From the NCBI RefSeq assembly GCF_900156535.1, contig NZ_FTNV01000001.1, forward strand, positions 186,001-250,000: a DNA stretch of 64,000 bases, given 5' to 3'. Below the pieces are notes generated by a model. The model worked only from the letters and a program-made list of their open reading frames with translations. It did not search any database and was not told the DNA's origin. Numbering within the stretch: position 1 is the stretch's first letter; each line of letters starts with the position of its first letter. The translations under genes were made by a program, and so were the position numbers. This document shows, in pieces, positions 17,034 to 26,129 of the stretch. The DNA is from Roseovarius nanhaiticus. Lineage in GTDB: Bacteria > Pseudomonadota > Alphaproteobacteria > Rhodobacterales > Rhodobacteraceae.

Positions 17034-17732
17034 TCACTTGGCCTGCGCAATACCTTGCGCGGCTTCGTGAAGTGAGGCGTGCAACTGATCCATGCCTTGC
17101 CGGACATCGGCGGCAATCGCGGCCGCAGCGGCATCTGCATCCTGGTCGATCATGGCGGCCAGAAGGTCCTTGTGATTGTCCCTGAGATTCTGCGTGCCCA
17201 ATCGCCCGCAAAGCACACGCATCGCCGGACCGAATCGTAGCCATAGCCCCTCGGCCAGGTCAGCCAGAATAGGGCTGGCGGCCAGCATGTAGAGGGTCAG
17301 ATGGAATTGATGATTGAGATGCAGATAGGATCGAAGATCGCCCTGCTGGATCGCGCCATCCAGCGCCCCGTCAATTCGGGTCAGCGCGTCGATATCGCCG
17401 GGCCCGGCACGTGTTGCGGCGCGGCGCGCCAGATATGGGTCCAGCCACTCGCGCGCGACGATGATCTCGCTGATGTCATCGGCGTTCAGTTGCGGCACGC
17501 TGACTCGCCGATTGCCCTGAAATTCCAGCGCGCCTTGGGAAATCAGGCGGCGGATCGCCTCGCGCACGGGGGTCATTCCGGCGCCCAAACGGTCCGTCAG
17601 CCCCTGAATCGTCACAGCCTGCCCCGGAGTCAGATCGCCGTAAAGAATCATTTCCCGCAAGCGCAGATAGACTTGTGCATGCGCGGGCAAGCCCGTGTCT
17701 TCGCTACTGAATTTTTGTGCAGAAAGCTGCAT
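17034..17732 (-). CDS. GntR family transcriptional regulator, FCD type
   Basis: 232-aa regulator. The N-terminal winged helix-turn-helix (about residues 18-85) contains LREMILYGDLTPGQAV, LTDRLGAGMTPVREAIRRLISQGAL and the wing NRRVSVPQ. The C-terminal FCD all-helical domain (about 95-215) would bind a small acid or amine ligand, often through a metal site; HLNHQFHLTLY fits this. It lies between the aminotransferase gene and the divergent transporter 2 operon, each preceded by a near-identical 14-bp palindrome, and is likely their local regulator. Confidence 0.92.
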   Translation of the reverse strand: MQLSAQKFSSEDTGLPAHAQVYLRLREMILYGDLTPGQAVTIQGLTDRLGAGMTPVREAIRRLISQGALEFQGNRRVSVPQLNADDISEIIVAREWLDPYLARRAATRAGPGDIDALTRIDGALDGAIQQGDLRSYLHLNHQFHLTLYMLAASPILADLAEGLWLRFGPAMRVLCGRLGTQNLRDNHKDLLAAMIDQDADAAAAAIAADVRQGMDQLHASLHEAAQGIAQAK

Positions 17733-17820
17733 CGCGCGCGGCGCCCCCGTCGTTCAAAATGACCGAGGTTGCGAGTTTAGCGACCCCGTGGAAACATTAC
17801 CATATTGCCATGCGAGTGAA

Positions 17821-17834
17821 AACTTGATCAAATT
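17821..17834. promoter_or_regulatory. candidate GntR operator upstream of transporter operon 2
   Basis: AACTTGATCAAATT departs at one base from the palindrome AATTTGATCAAATT and shares TGATCAAATT exactly with the site at 17003-17016. It lies 44 nt upstream of the binding-protein ATG at 17879, a position suited to repression over or just after the promoter. Confidence 0.65.
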
Positions 17835-17878
17835 CGCGGCAGCGGTGACAGCGATCACCGAACCAAAGGGAGATTAGA

Positions 17879-18964
17879 ATGAAGAATACCATCCTGACCA
17901 CGACAGCCGCCGTCACACTGATGGCAGGCGCGGCCACCGCCCAAGAGGTGCGTGTCTACAACTGGTCCGACTATATCGACGAGGCCCTGCTGGAAAAGTT
18001 CGAGCAGGAGACCGGCATCGACCTGATCTATGACGTCTTCGACAGCAACGAGGTCCTGGAGACCAAGATGCTGGCAGGCGGATCGGGTTATGACGTTGTC
18101 GTGCCCACCGGCACGTTTCTTCAGCGTCAGATCTCGGCCGGCGCCTTTCAGAAGCTGGACATGGAGCAGCTGCCCAATCGCGAGAACATGTGGGACGTGA
18201 TCCAGGAGCGTACCGAGCAGTACGATCCCGGCAACGAGTATTCGATCAATTACATGTGGGGCACCACGGGCATCGGCGCCAATGTAGGCAAGGTGACCGA
18301 GCTTCTGGGCGAGGACGCGCCGATCGACTCGCTCGATCTGATCTTCAAGCCGGAGAATATGGAAAAGCTGGCCGAATGCGGCGTGCATTTCCTGGACGCC
18401 CCGACCGAGATGATCCCCGCCGCGCTGAAATTCCTGGGCGAGGATCCCGACAGCAAGGACCCCGAGGTTATCGCCAAGACCGAAGACGTGCTGATGGCGG
18501 TCCGCCCCTATGTGACCAAGTTCCATAGCTCGGAATACATCAACGCGCTGGCGAATGGCGATATCTGCGTTGCCTTCGGCTGGTCCGGGGACATTCTGCA
18601 GGCGCGCGACCGTGCTGCCGAGGCCGAGAATGGCGTCGAGATTGTCTTCAACGCCCCGACCGAGGGCGCGCTGATGTGGTTTGACCAGATGGCAATCCCG
18701 GTGGACGCGCCCAACCCCGAGGGCGCACATACATTCCTGAACTTCATCATGGATGCCGAGAACATGGCGGCGGCGTCGAACTACGTCTATTATGCCAATG
18801 GCAACAAGGCGAGCCAGGAGTTCCTGGTCGAGGACGTGATCGACGACAAAGCGATCTATCCGGGCGAGGCGACACTGGAGAACCTTTACACCGTGACGCC
18901 TTATGGCCCCAAGGTTCAGCGCGTCGTCACGCGCCTTTGGACCAAGATAAAATCGGGCACCTGA
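17879..18964 (+). CDS. periplasmic polyamine-binding protein, PotF/SpuD-like (system 2)
   Basis: 361-aa periplasmic binding protein. The signal peptide has core TTAAVTLMAG and likely cleavage after ATA at residue 21. The mature start VRVYNWSDYIDEALLEKF and the segment DVFDSNEVLETKMLAGGSGYDVVVP are characteristic of PotF/SpuD putrescine or spermidine receptors. Later CVAFGWSGDILQARDRA and the C-terminal VTRLWTKIKSGT also fit. It is the first gene of a five-gene operon with ATPase, two permeases and a PuuB-like oxidase. A terminator-like hairpin after the gene probably raises its level over the others. Confidence 0.94.
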   Translation: MKNTILTTTAAVTLMAGAATAQEVRVYNWSDYIDEALLEKFEQETGIDLIYDVFDSNEVLETKMLAGGSGYDVVVPTGTFLQRQISAGAFQKLDMEQLPNRENMWDVIQERTEQYDPGNEYSINYMWGTTGIGANVGKVTELLGEDAPIDSLDLIFKPENMEKLAECGVHFLDAPTEMIPAALKFLGEDPDSKDPEVIAKTEDVLMAVRPYVTKFHSSEYINALANGDICVAFGWSGDILQARDRAAEAENGVEIVFNAPTEGALMWFDQMAIPVDAPNPEGAHTFLNFIMDAENMAAASNYVYYANGNKASQEFLVEDVIDDKAIYPGEATLENLYTVTPYGPKVQRVVTRLWTKIKSGT

Positions 18965-18980
18965 TCCCCGGACAATCCCG

Positions 18981-19006
18981 ACCCGCGCAACATCTGTTGC
19001 GCGGGT
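18981..19006 (+). terminator. attenuating hairpin between binding protein and ATPase genes
   Basis: A perfect 11-bp stem ACCCGCGCAAC / GTTGCGCGGGT with an ATCT loop, followed by TTCTTC. It lies 17 nt after the binding-protein stop codon and before the ATPase gene. The weak U-tract suggests partial termination, giving more binding protein than membrane complex. Confidence 0.75.
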
Positions 19007-19033
19007 TTCTTCAAACCCCATCCGGGAGCGATG

Positions 19034-20155
19034 ATGAGCGAGACCGTTTTCGAGCCGTGGAACGACCCACAGGCCAAGCCGCTGATTCAGTTCAAGAACG
19101 TGACCAAGCGTTTCGGCGACTTTACCGCAATCGACAACCAGACATTCGATATCTACGAGCGCGAATTCTTTGCTCTTCTGGGTCCCTCGGGCTGCGGCAA
19201 GACAACGATGATGCGAATGCTGGCCGGTTTTGAAAAACCGACCGAAGGCCAGATCCTCCTGGCCGGTCAGGACATGGCGCCCATCCCGCCCAACAAGCGC
19301 GCGGTGAACATGATGTTTCAATCCTATGCGCTCTTTCCGCACCTGTCGGTCTATGACAACATCGCCTTCGGCCTGAAACGCGACAAGATGGACAAAGACA
19401 AGATCGCCGAACGCGTGGCCCAGATGCTGAAACTGGTCCGGCTGGAAAAATTCGCCAAGCGGAAACCCCACCAGATTTCCGGCGGCCAGCGCCAGCGCGT
19501 CGCCCTCGCTCGCAGCCTCGCCAAGGCGCCCAAGCTCTTGCTGCTGGACGAGCCCTTGGGCGCGCTCGACGCCAAGCTGCGGCAGGACACGCAGTTCGAG
19601 CTGGTGGATATCCAGGAAAAGACCGGCACCACCTTTGTCATCGTGACCCATGACCAGGAAGAGGCGATGACAGTGGCCAGCCGCGTGGCCGTGATGGATG
19701 ACGGCAAGATCATGCAGGCCGACACGCCCGCCAATATCTACGAAGTGCCCAATTCGGTCTATGTCGCCGATTTCATCGGTGATGTGACCATCATCGAGGG
19801 CCGCGCCAACAAGAACGGCAATGGCTATGACATCGCCTTCGCCGAAGGCCAGCCGACGCTGCACGCGGAATCGGAGAAATCCTTTGCCAACGGCCAGACC
19901 TGCCATCTGGCAATCCGGCCCGAAAAAGTAGCGATTACCGCCGAAAAGCCCGAAACGCGCAACGCGCTCAAGGGCAAGATCCTCGACATCGCGTATCTGG
20001 GCAACCTCTCGACCTACCATGTTCAGTTGGACAACGGGCAGATCGTCAAGGCGCAGACAGCCAATACGCGCCGGCTCTCGCGCCGCAGCTTCACCTGGGA
20101 GGATACCGTCTGGCTTAGCTGGACCGACACTGCCGGTGTCCTGTTGGAGGGCTGA
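19034..20155 (+). CDS. polyamine ABC transporter ATP-binding protein, PotG/PotA-like (system 2)
   Basis: Cytoplasmic ATPase of 373 aa. Walker A is GPSGCGKT at residues 50-57, the signature is ISGGQRQR, Walker B is LLLLDEPLGALD and the switch His is in VTHDQEEAM. The C-terminal TOBE region follows ADFIGDVTIIEGRA. Two ATGs stand in tandem at 19031 and 19034; GGGAG is 5 nt before the second, which I prefer. The downstream permease gene starts 3 nt after the stop. Confidence 0.94.
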   Translation: MSETVFEPWNDPQAKPLIQFKNVTKRFGDFTAIDNQTFDIYEREFFALLGPSGCGKTTMMRMLAGFEKPTEGQILLAGQDMAPIPPNKRAVNMMFQSYALFPHLSVYDNIAFGLKRDKMDKDKIAERVAQMLKLVRLEKFAKRKPHQISGGQRQRVALARSLAKAPKLLLLDEPLGALDAKLRQDTQFELVDIQEKTGTTFVIVTHDQEEAMTVASRVAVMDDGKIMQADTPANIYEVPNSVYVADFIGDVTIIEGRANKNGNGYDIAFAEGQPTLHAESEKSFANGQTCHLAIRPEKVAITAEKPETRNALKGKILDIAYLGNLSTYHVQLDNGQIVKAQTANTRRLSRRSFTWEDTVWLSWTDTAGVLLEG

Positions 20156-20158
20156 GCG

Positions 20159-21049
20159 ATGCGCCGCGTTTTCCTGATCGCAGTCCCCTATCTCTGGCTT
20201 GTTGCACTGTTTCTGGTGCCGTTTCTGATCGTGCTGAAAATCAGCCTCAGTGACATCGCGCTCGCCATACCGCCCTACACCCCGACGCTGGACTTCGGTG
20301 AAGGCTGGGCCGGAATCAAAGAGTTTTTCTCTGCGCTCGACTTTGAAAACTTCGAGTTCCTGACCACCGACGATCTCTACTGGAAGGCCTATCTATCCTC
20401 GCTGCAGATCGCGTTCATCGCCACGCTTCTGACGCTGATCGTGGCCTATCCCATCGCGTATGGCATGGCATCTGCACCCGATCACTGGCGTCCGACACTG
20501 ATGATGCTGGTGATTTTGCCGTTTTGGACCAGCTTCCTCATCCGGGTCTATTCCTGGGTCGGGATCCTATCGGGCGAGGGGTATCTGAACCAACTGCTGC
20601 TCAGTATCGGTGTCATCTCCGAGCCGCTGACGATCCTGAACACAAACATCGCGGTCTATATCGGCATCGTTTACACCTATCTGCCGTTTATGATCTTGCC
20701 CATCTATGCCGCCCTTGAGCGGATGGACGCCTCGCTTCTGGAGGCGGCCGAGGATCTGGGGTGCAGCCGCATCACTGCGTTCTGGCTGGTCACGTTCCCA
20801 CTGTCCAAGAACGGGATCATTGCAGGGTGCTTTCTGGTGTTCATCCCGACGATCGGTGAATTCGTGATTCCGTCCCTTTTGGGCGGTTCCAAGACGCTGA
20901 TGATCGGCAAGGTTCTTTGGGAGGAATTCTTCAACAACCGCGATTGGCCCGTCGCCAGCGCCGTTGCGGTGATCCTGCTGATTATCCTGATCATCCCCAT
21001 CATCCTTTTTCAGCGGAACGAGCAAAAGCAACGGGAGGCCGAAGGATGA
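20159..21049 (+). CDS. polyamine ABC transporter permease, PotH/PotB-like (system 2)
   Basis: Inner-membrane permease of 296 aa with six helices, the normal length for the family. LVILPFWTSFLIRVYSWVGIL and the EAA loop LLEAAEDLGCSRITAFWLVTFPLSKNG are diagnostic. The loop between helices 1 and 2 is only about 50 residues, in contrast to about 275 in the system 1 counterpart. It overlaps the next permease gene by 4 nt (ATGA). Confidence 0.94.
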   Translation: MRRVFLIAVPYLWLVALFLVPFLIVLKISLSDIALAIPPYTPTLDFGEGWAGIKEFFSALDFENFEFLTTDDLYWKAYLSSLQIAFIATLLTLIVAYPIAYGMASAPDHWRPTLMMLVILPFWTSFLIRVYSWVGILSGEGYLNQLLLSIGVISEPLTILNTNIAVYIGIVYTYLPFMILPIYAALERMDASLLEAAEDLGCSRITAFWLVTFPLSKNGIIAGCFLVFIPTIGEFVIPSLLGGSKTLMIGKVLWEEFFNNRDWPVASAVAVILLIILIIPIILFQRNEQKQREAEG

Positions 21050-21858
21050 GGCGCGTCACATGGTTCAACTCCACTTCCCTGACACTGGGCTTTGCGTTTC
21101 TCTATCTGCCAATGGTCATCCTGATCATCTACAGCTTCAACGAAAGCCAGTTGGTGACGGTCTGGGCCGGGTTCTCGACCAAATGGTATGGCGAGCTGTT
21201 CAGAAATGAGGCGTTTCTGGACGCAGCATGGGTGACGATCAAGGTGGCGGTGATATCGTCCTCCATCGCCACCGTGCTCGGCACGATGGCGGCGGTCGTT
21301 CTGGTGCGCGCAGGCCGGTTTTCGGGGCGTACGCTTTTTTCGGGGATGATCTATGCCCCTCTCGTCATGCCCGAAGTCATAACGGGTCTGTCGCTGCTTC
21401 TGTTGTTCATCGGGCTTAATATCGACCGGGGCGTGATGACCATCGTTCTGGCGCATACAACATTCTCGATGTGCTACGTGTCGGTCGTCGTCTCGTCCCG
21501 CCTTGTCAGTTTCGACCAATCGCTGGAGGAGGCGGCGCTGGATCTCGGCTGTTCGCAAATGCAGGCTTTTTTCCTCGTGACGCTTCCCATCATCGCACCC
21601 GCCGTAATCTCGGGATGGCTTCTGGCCTTCACGCTCAGCCTCGATGATCTGGTGATCGCAAGCTTTACCGCCGGCCCGTCCTCGACCACGCTCCCGATCA
21701 AGATCTGGTCGTCGATCCGCCTTGGCCTCAGCCCCGAGATCAACGCGCTTTCGACGCTGATGATCGCCATCGTAGCGGTCGGTGTGATCACCGCATCCCT
21801 GGTTAGCAAGCACAGCAGCCTCAAACGGCAGGCGGATGAGCGTGCGGCGGGCGCATGA
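21046..21858 (+). CDS. polyamine ABC transporter permease, PotI/PotC-like (system 2)
   Basis: Inner-membrane permease of 270 aa. LGFAFLYLPMVILIIYSFNES opens the protein, and the EAA loop LEEAALDLGCSQMQAFFLVTLPIIAPA and SLDDLVIASFTAGPSSTTLPIKIWSSIR are hallmarks of PotC/PotI. It overlaps both neighbours by ATGA, so translation is coupled from the PotB-like gene through to the oxidase gene. I chose the ATG at 21046; the longer open frame to 20917 lies inside the upstream gene. Confidence 0.94.
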   Translation: MRRVTWFNSTSLTLGFAFLYLPMVILIIYSFNESQLVTVWAGFSTKWYGELFRNEAFLDAAWVTIKVAVISSSIATVLGTMAAVVLVRAGRFSGRTLFSGMIYAPLVMPEVITGLSLLLLFIGLNIDRGVMTIVLAHTTFSMCYVSVVVSSRLVSFDQSLEEAALDLGCSQMQAFFLVTLPIIAPAVISGWLLAFTLSLDDLVIASFTAGPSSTTLPIKIWSSIRLGLSPEINALSTLMIAIVAVGVITASLVSKHSSLKRQADERAAGA

Positions 21859-23180
21859 AGCGCATTTATCCCGCCCACGCCTATGGCGAGGCGCCGCGCG
21901 CCACCTGTTACTGGCCTGTCACGACCGAAGGCGTGGCCAACCCGCCCGCGCGCGGCACACTGACAGCAGATGTCGCGATCATCGGCGCGGGGTTTACCGG
22001 CCTCTCGGCCGCGCTGCATCTGGCCGAGGACGGCGCGGATGTCATCGTGCTGGAGGCGCAGGATGTCGGCTGGGGCGCCTCAGGGCGCAATGGCGGGTTT
22101 TGCTGCCTCGGAGGCTCGGCTGCCAGCGACAAGGCCCTGACCCGCATGTATGGGGAAGACACGCGCCGCGAGTTTCGGATGACCGAGAAACACGCGGTAG
22201 AATTTGCCGCAGGGCTGATCGAGCGTCACGGAATGCAGGTCGACCGCCACTCGCAGGGCGAGACCGTGATGGCCCATACGCCCGCGGCCTATGACGGGTT
22301 CGAAACGCGCGCCCGCGAGATCGAGCGCGATTATGAGGTGACGCCCACCATCGTCGCACCCCATGAGCAGGCTCAGAATGGTATGTCAGGCCCGTTTCAC
22401 GGCGCCATGACCACACCCATCGGCTTTGCGCTCAACCCGATGAAATATATCCAAGGTTTGGCCGCCGCCTGCCGCGCCGCTGGCGTCCGCATCCGCGCGC
22501 ACAGCCCCGTTCATCAAATCGACCAAGGCGCCAGCTTCAATCTCCAGACGCCCGAGGCGCGGGTTCAGGCACGCCGGCTGATCGTGGCCACGAATGGCTA
22601 CAGCTCGGACGATCTGCCCGACTGGATGAAGGGCCGATACCTGCCCACGCAGTCAAATGTTCTGGTGACGCGGCAGATGACCGACGAAGAGTTGAGCCAG
22701 CAGGGCTGGACGACGCGGCAGGCATGCTACGATGACCGCTTTTTTCTGCATTACTTCCGACTGATGCCGAATAACCGTATGCTCTTCGGCATGCGCGGCG
22801 GCCTGTTCAGCGCGCCTTGGGCCGACAAGAAGATGCACGGCAACATCCGCCATCATTTCGAAGAGATGTTCCCAGCCTGGGCCCATGTCGAAACCCCGCA
22901 TAGCTGGCACGGCCTGCTGAGCATCGCGCGCGATCTTACGCCCTTTACCGGGCCGATCGACACGATGCCCGGCGCCTTCGCCTCGATGTCCTATCACGGC
23001 AACGGCGTGGCGATGGCAACCTATGCGGGCGCGCTGCTGGCCGATCTGGCCATGGACCGCGCGCCCGGCAATCTCTACCCCGAGATCATGAAACGCCCGC
23101 CCAAACGCTGGCCCTTGGGCCGGTTCAGGCGGGCGTGGTTCTGGCCCGTCTACGGTGCGATGTGGGCGACAGGCGCCTGA
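21855..23180 (+). CDS. FAD-dependent amine oxidoreductase, PuuB-like
   Basis: 441-aa DAO-family flavoprotein. The FAD-binding GxGxxG is in VAIIGAGFTGLSAALHLAEDGA (about residues 41-62), followed by GWGASGRNGGFCC, the typical PuuB segment; the C-terminal SYHGNGVAMATYAG closes the FAD site. PuuB oxidises gamma-glutamylputrescine to an aldehyde, but the ligase PuuA is not in this window, so the natural substrate could be another N-substituted amine. Its ATGA overlap with the permease gene ties it to polyamine uptake. It ends 4 nt from the convergent dehydrogenase gene. Confidence 0.9.
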   Translation: MKRIYPAHAYGEAPRATCYWPVTTEGVANPPARGTLTADVAIIGAGFTGLSAALHLAEDGADVIVLEAQDVGWGASGRNGGFCCLGGSAASDKALTRMYGEDTRREFRMTEKHAVEFAAGLIERHGMQVDRHSQGETVMAHTPAAYDGFETRAREIERDYEVTPTIVAPHEQAQNGMSGPFHGAMTTPIGFALNPMKYIQGLAAACRAAGVRIRAHSPVHQIDQGASFNLQTPEARVQARRLIVATNGYSSDDLPDWMKGRYLPTQSNVLVTRQMTDEELSQQGWTTRQACYDDRFFLHYFRLMPNNRMLFGMRGGLFSAPWADKKMHGNIRHHFEEMFPAWAHVETPHSWHGLLSIARDLTPFTGPIDTMPGAFASMSYHGNGVAMATYAGALLADLAMDRAPGNLYPEIMKRPPKRWPLGRFRRAWFWPVYGAMWATGA

Positions 23181-23184
23181 GCGC

Positions 23185-24564
23185 CTAGCGCATCACCATG
23201 ATCGCCTTGGCATTGGTGAATTCCTTCATGCCGAACCCGCCATGTTCGCGGCCGTACCCGGCATCCTTGACCCCGCCAAAGGGCATATTCGGCGTCGCCA
23301 TGCCGAACCCGTTGATAAAGACCATTCCGGTATCGAACTCTTCCGCCGCCAGCTTGACTGCGGCCTCGGTATCTTGCGACAGGATACCCCCACCAAGACC
23401 ATAGCGGCTGTCATTGGCGATGCGCATGGCATCCTTGTCATCCTTGGCGCGGATCAACGACGCGACGGGACCGAACAGCTCGTCATCATAGGCGGGCTGA
23501 CCGGGCGCCACATCGGCCAGCACGGTGGCAGGATAGAAATAGCCGTCGCCGGTTGGCTTTTCACCGCCGCACAGGATGGTTGCCCCGTTTTTGACACTCT
23601 GCTCCACCTGCTCGTGCAGATCGTCGCGCAGATCTTCGCGCGCCATCGGTCCGATGTCGCTGTCATCGCTGGTCGGATCGCCCGCCTTGAGCGCGCTCAT
23701 CTTCTCGACGAAAGCATCGCGGAACGCGTCGTACATCGAGTCGACGACAACAAAGCGTTTCGCCGCGACACAGGTCTCGCCATTATTATAAACGCGGCCC
23801 GTCACACAGGTCTCGACAGCCGTGTCCAGATCGGCGTCGGATAGAACCAGATAGGCGTCGTTTGATCCCAATTCCAAAACCGTTTTCTTAAGCGCCTTGC
23901 CGGCGCGTTCCCCCACATGGCTTCCCGCGCCGGGGCTGCCCGTCAGGGTCACGCCGCGCACCTTATCATTGTCGATTACGTGGTCCGATTGATCGTGGCT
24001 GATGACGAGAACAGTAAAGAGATTCTCGGGCAAGCCCGCATCGCGGCAAATCTCTTCCAGCATCAGACCCGACCCGGTGACATTGGCCGCATGTTTCAGC
24101 AGCACGCCATTACCGGCCATAAGATTGGCGATGGAGTAGCGCACCACCTGGTACGCAGGGAAGTTCCATGGCTGAATGCCATAGATGACGCCGAGCGGCG
24201 AGTGAACAACCTTGCCGCGCTTGCCATTGGCAATCTCACGATCTTCGGGCGCCAGCTCCTTGGGGCCGTTTTCGGCAGTGTAATCGCAGATCGCGGCGCA
24301 GAGATCGATCTCTTGATACGATTGCTCCAATAGCTTGCCCATCTCTTGGGTCATCAGCTGGGCCAGCTCTTCCTTCCGGTCACGCAGACCTTGGCCGATA
24401 GCCTTCAATACCTCGCCACGTTCCTCGTGGCTCTTTTTGCGCCATCCCTCGAAAGCTTTGTGGCAAGCGTCGATTTTACCTTCCATCTCGGCATTCGAAA
24501 TGTGGGTATAGCTTTGGATTTCGGTCCCGGTGGCGGGATTGATCGTCTGAAACGTATTGGTCAT
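23185..24564 (-). CDS. NAD(P)-dependent aldehyde dehydrogenase, succinate-semialdehyde type
   Basis: 459-aa aldehyde dehydrogenase. Catalytic Cys265 is in NNGETCVAAKR, the general base Glu231 in LELGSND, and the oxyanion Asn134 in QPWNFP. The short length and sequence style match Sad/YneI-type succinate-semialdehyde dehydrogenases, which finish putrescine and GABA breakdown by making succinate. Its place beside transporter 2, the PuuB-like oxidase and the aminotransferase supports that role. It is convergent with the oxidase gene. Confidence 0.92.
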   Translation of the reverse strand: MTNTFQTINPATGTEIQSYTHISNAEMEGKIDACHKAFEGWRKKSHEERGEVLKAIGQGLRDRKEELAQLMTQEMGKLLEQSYQEIDLCAAICDYTAENGPKELAPEDREIANGKRGKVVHSPLGVIYGIQPWNFPAYQVVRYSIANLMAGNGVLLKHAANVTGSGLMLEEICRDAGLPENLFTVLVISHDQSDHVIDNDKVRGVTLTGSPGAGSHVGERAGKALKKTVLELGSNDAYLVLSDADLDTAVETCVTGRVYNNGETCVAAKRFVVVDSMYDAFRDAFVEKMSALKAGDPTSDDSDIGPMAREDLRDDLHEQVEQSVKNGATILCGGEKPTGDGYFYPATVLADVAPGQPAYDDELFGPVASLIRAKDDKDAMRIANDSRYGLGGGILSQDTEAAVKLAAEEFDTGMVFINGFGMATPNMPFGGVKDAGYGREHGGFGMKEFTNAKAIMVMR

Positions 24565-24624
24565 TGCAGCCTCGCATTGATGTGCATTTGCAGACCGAAC
24601 GCGCCGGTGCCCGGCGATGTTCCA

Positions 24625-25554
24625 TCACCCTTGCGGCGTACGCAGCGCGCGGGCGCGCCCTCGCTTGAGGCCCAGATGATGCTCGCGCAGGATAATCGCG
24701 ATCCCCGCCGCCGCGATCAGCGCCGCCCCAATCAGCATCGGCACGGTCGGCACCTCATCGAAAATGAAATAGCCGATCAGCAGCGCAAAGATCATCGAGG
24801 CATAGTCGAATGGTGCGACGATGCTGGCATCCGCATAGCGATAGGACAGCGTGAGAAAGATCTGAGCCGCGCCGCCCAGAATGCCCGCCAGCACAAGCTG
24901 GCCCAACAGCCATCCCGATGGAATCACCCATCCAAACGGCATGGTCAGCGCTGAAAGTGCGGTGGCGGTAACCGAGAAATAAAAGGCGATGGCCGCCGGA
25001 TGTTCGGTCTGCACCATCGAACGGATGGTGATCTGTGCGATCGCCGCGCAGGTGGCACCGACCAGGACCACCGCTGCGCCCAGCGCCTCTGAGGCAGCCA
25101 CCGGCGCGCCTCCGAAAACGGTCAGTTTCGGTGCGAGAATGATCAACACGCCGACAAGGCCGATACAGACGGCGCCAATGCGAAACACGCCGACACGCTC
25201 GCCCAAAAAGAGGGCAGCAAAGATCACGATCAACAGCGACGAGGTGTAGCTAAGCGCGGTGACCTCGGGCAGCGGCAAGAGCGCGAGACCGGCGAACATC
25301 ATGGCCATCGCCATCGTGCCTGCGACGCCGCGCCGCACGTGCCCCCAGATGGATTTGACACGCAGCCCGGTTGTCAACTGGCCCAGCATGATCAGCCAGA
25401 CCACCGTCACCGGCATCGCAAAGAAGGAGCGAAAGAAGACGGCCTGACCGGGTGGCACCGCGTCCGACGCCGCCTTGATCAGCGACGACATAATGATGAA
25501 GAGAACGACCGCGCAAAGCTTCAGCGTGATCGCCTTGACCGGCTGCATCGGCAT
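24625..25554 (-). CDS. DMT superfamily (EamA) transporter
   Basis: Inner-membrane protein of 309 aa with about ten helices arranged as two EamA repeats (roughly residues 10-140 and 155-290). LCAVVLFIIMSSLIKAAS, AVFFRSFFAMPVTVVWL and PFDYASMIFALLIGYFIFDEVPT are typical. Such proteins usually export metabolites or amino acids; the substrate is not predictable. The start is one of two ATGs, 25554 or 25548, with GGAG just upstream. The frame open to 25653 adds no family-like sequence. Confidence 0.88.
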   Translation of the reverse strand: MPMQPVKAITLKLCAVVLFIIMSSLIKAASDAVPPGQAVFFRSFFAMPVTVVWLIMLGQLTTGLRVKSIWGHVRRGVAGTMAMAMMFAGLALLPLPEVTALSYTSSLLIVIFAALFLGERVGVFRIGAVCIGLVGVLIILAPKLTVFGGAPVAASEALGAAVVLVGATCAAIAQITIRSMVQTEHPAAIAFYFSVTATALSALTMPFGWVIPSGWLLGQLVLAGILGGAAQIFLTLSYRYADASIVAPFDYASMIFALLIGYFIFDEVPTVPMLIGAALIAAAGIAIILREHHLGLKRGRARALRTPQG

Positions 25555-25631
25555 GGCTCCTGTAATGCGCCATGCATGCGCCCGGCCAGACCGGAGGTCA
25601 AGGGCCGGGCGCCGGTCTATAGTCTGCGCCT

Positions 25632-26129
25632 CTAGCTGCGGGGCAATACCCAATCAGCGCGCGGGAAATGGCAGGTATAGCCGTTGGGCACCCGCTCAAG
25701 ATAATCCTGATGCTCGGGCTCTGCCTCCCAGAAATCGCCCACCGGCTCAACCTCGGTTACGACCTTGCCGGGCCAGTTGCCGCTGGCCTCGACATCCTTG
25801 ATCGTGCGCAGCGCCTCCTCGCGCTGAGCCTCATCAACATAGTAAATCGCCGAGCGATAGCTGATGCCACGATCATTACCCTGCCGGTTCAGCGTCGTCG
25901 GATCGTGGATCTGGAAAAACAGCTCGAGTATCTCGCGATAGCTGATCTTTGCGGGATCGAACATGATTTCAATCCCCTCGGCATGCGTGCCGTGATCGCG
26001 GTAGGTGGCATTGGGCACATCGCCGCCCGTATACCCGACCCGCGTCGAGACGATGCCATCCCGCTTGCGGATCAGATCCTGCATACCCCAGAAACAACCC
26101 CCGGCCAGAACTGCGCGCTCTGTGCTCAT
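25632..26129 (-). CDS. msrA: peptide-methionine (S)-S-oxide reductase
   Basis: 165-aa cytosolic repair enzyme for methionine-S-sulfoxide. The catalytic motif GCFWG carries Cys12, and [25 protein letters not shown] is the substrate-binding region. It is encoded just after msrB on the same strand, overlapping by 4 nt (ATGA), so both stereoisomers are handled from one transcript. Confidence 0.96.
   Translation of the reverse strand: MSTERAVLAGGCFWGMQDLIRKRDGIVSTRVGYTGGDVPNATYRDHGTHAEGIEIMFDPAKISYREILELFFQIHDPTTLNRQGNDRGISYRSAIYYVDEAQREEALRTIKDVEASGNWPGKVVTEVEPVGDFWEAEPEHQDYLERVPNGYTCHFPRADWVLPRS

Noticed and set aside
17855..20020. Long open frame (721 codons) on the minus strand
   Set aside because: It runs antisense to the binding-protein and ATPase genes and has no recognisable domains; GC-rich third positions open such frames by chance.
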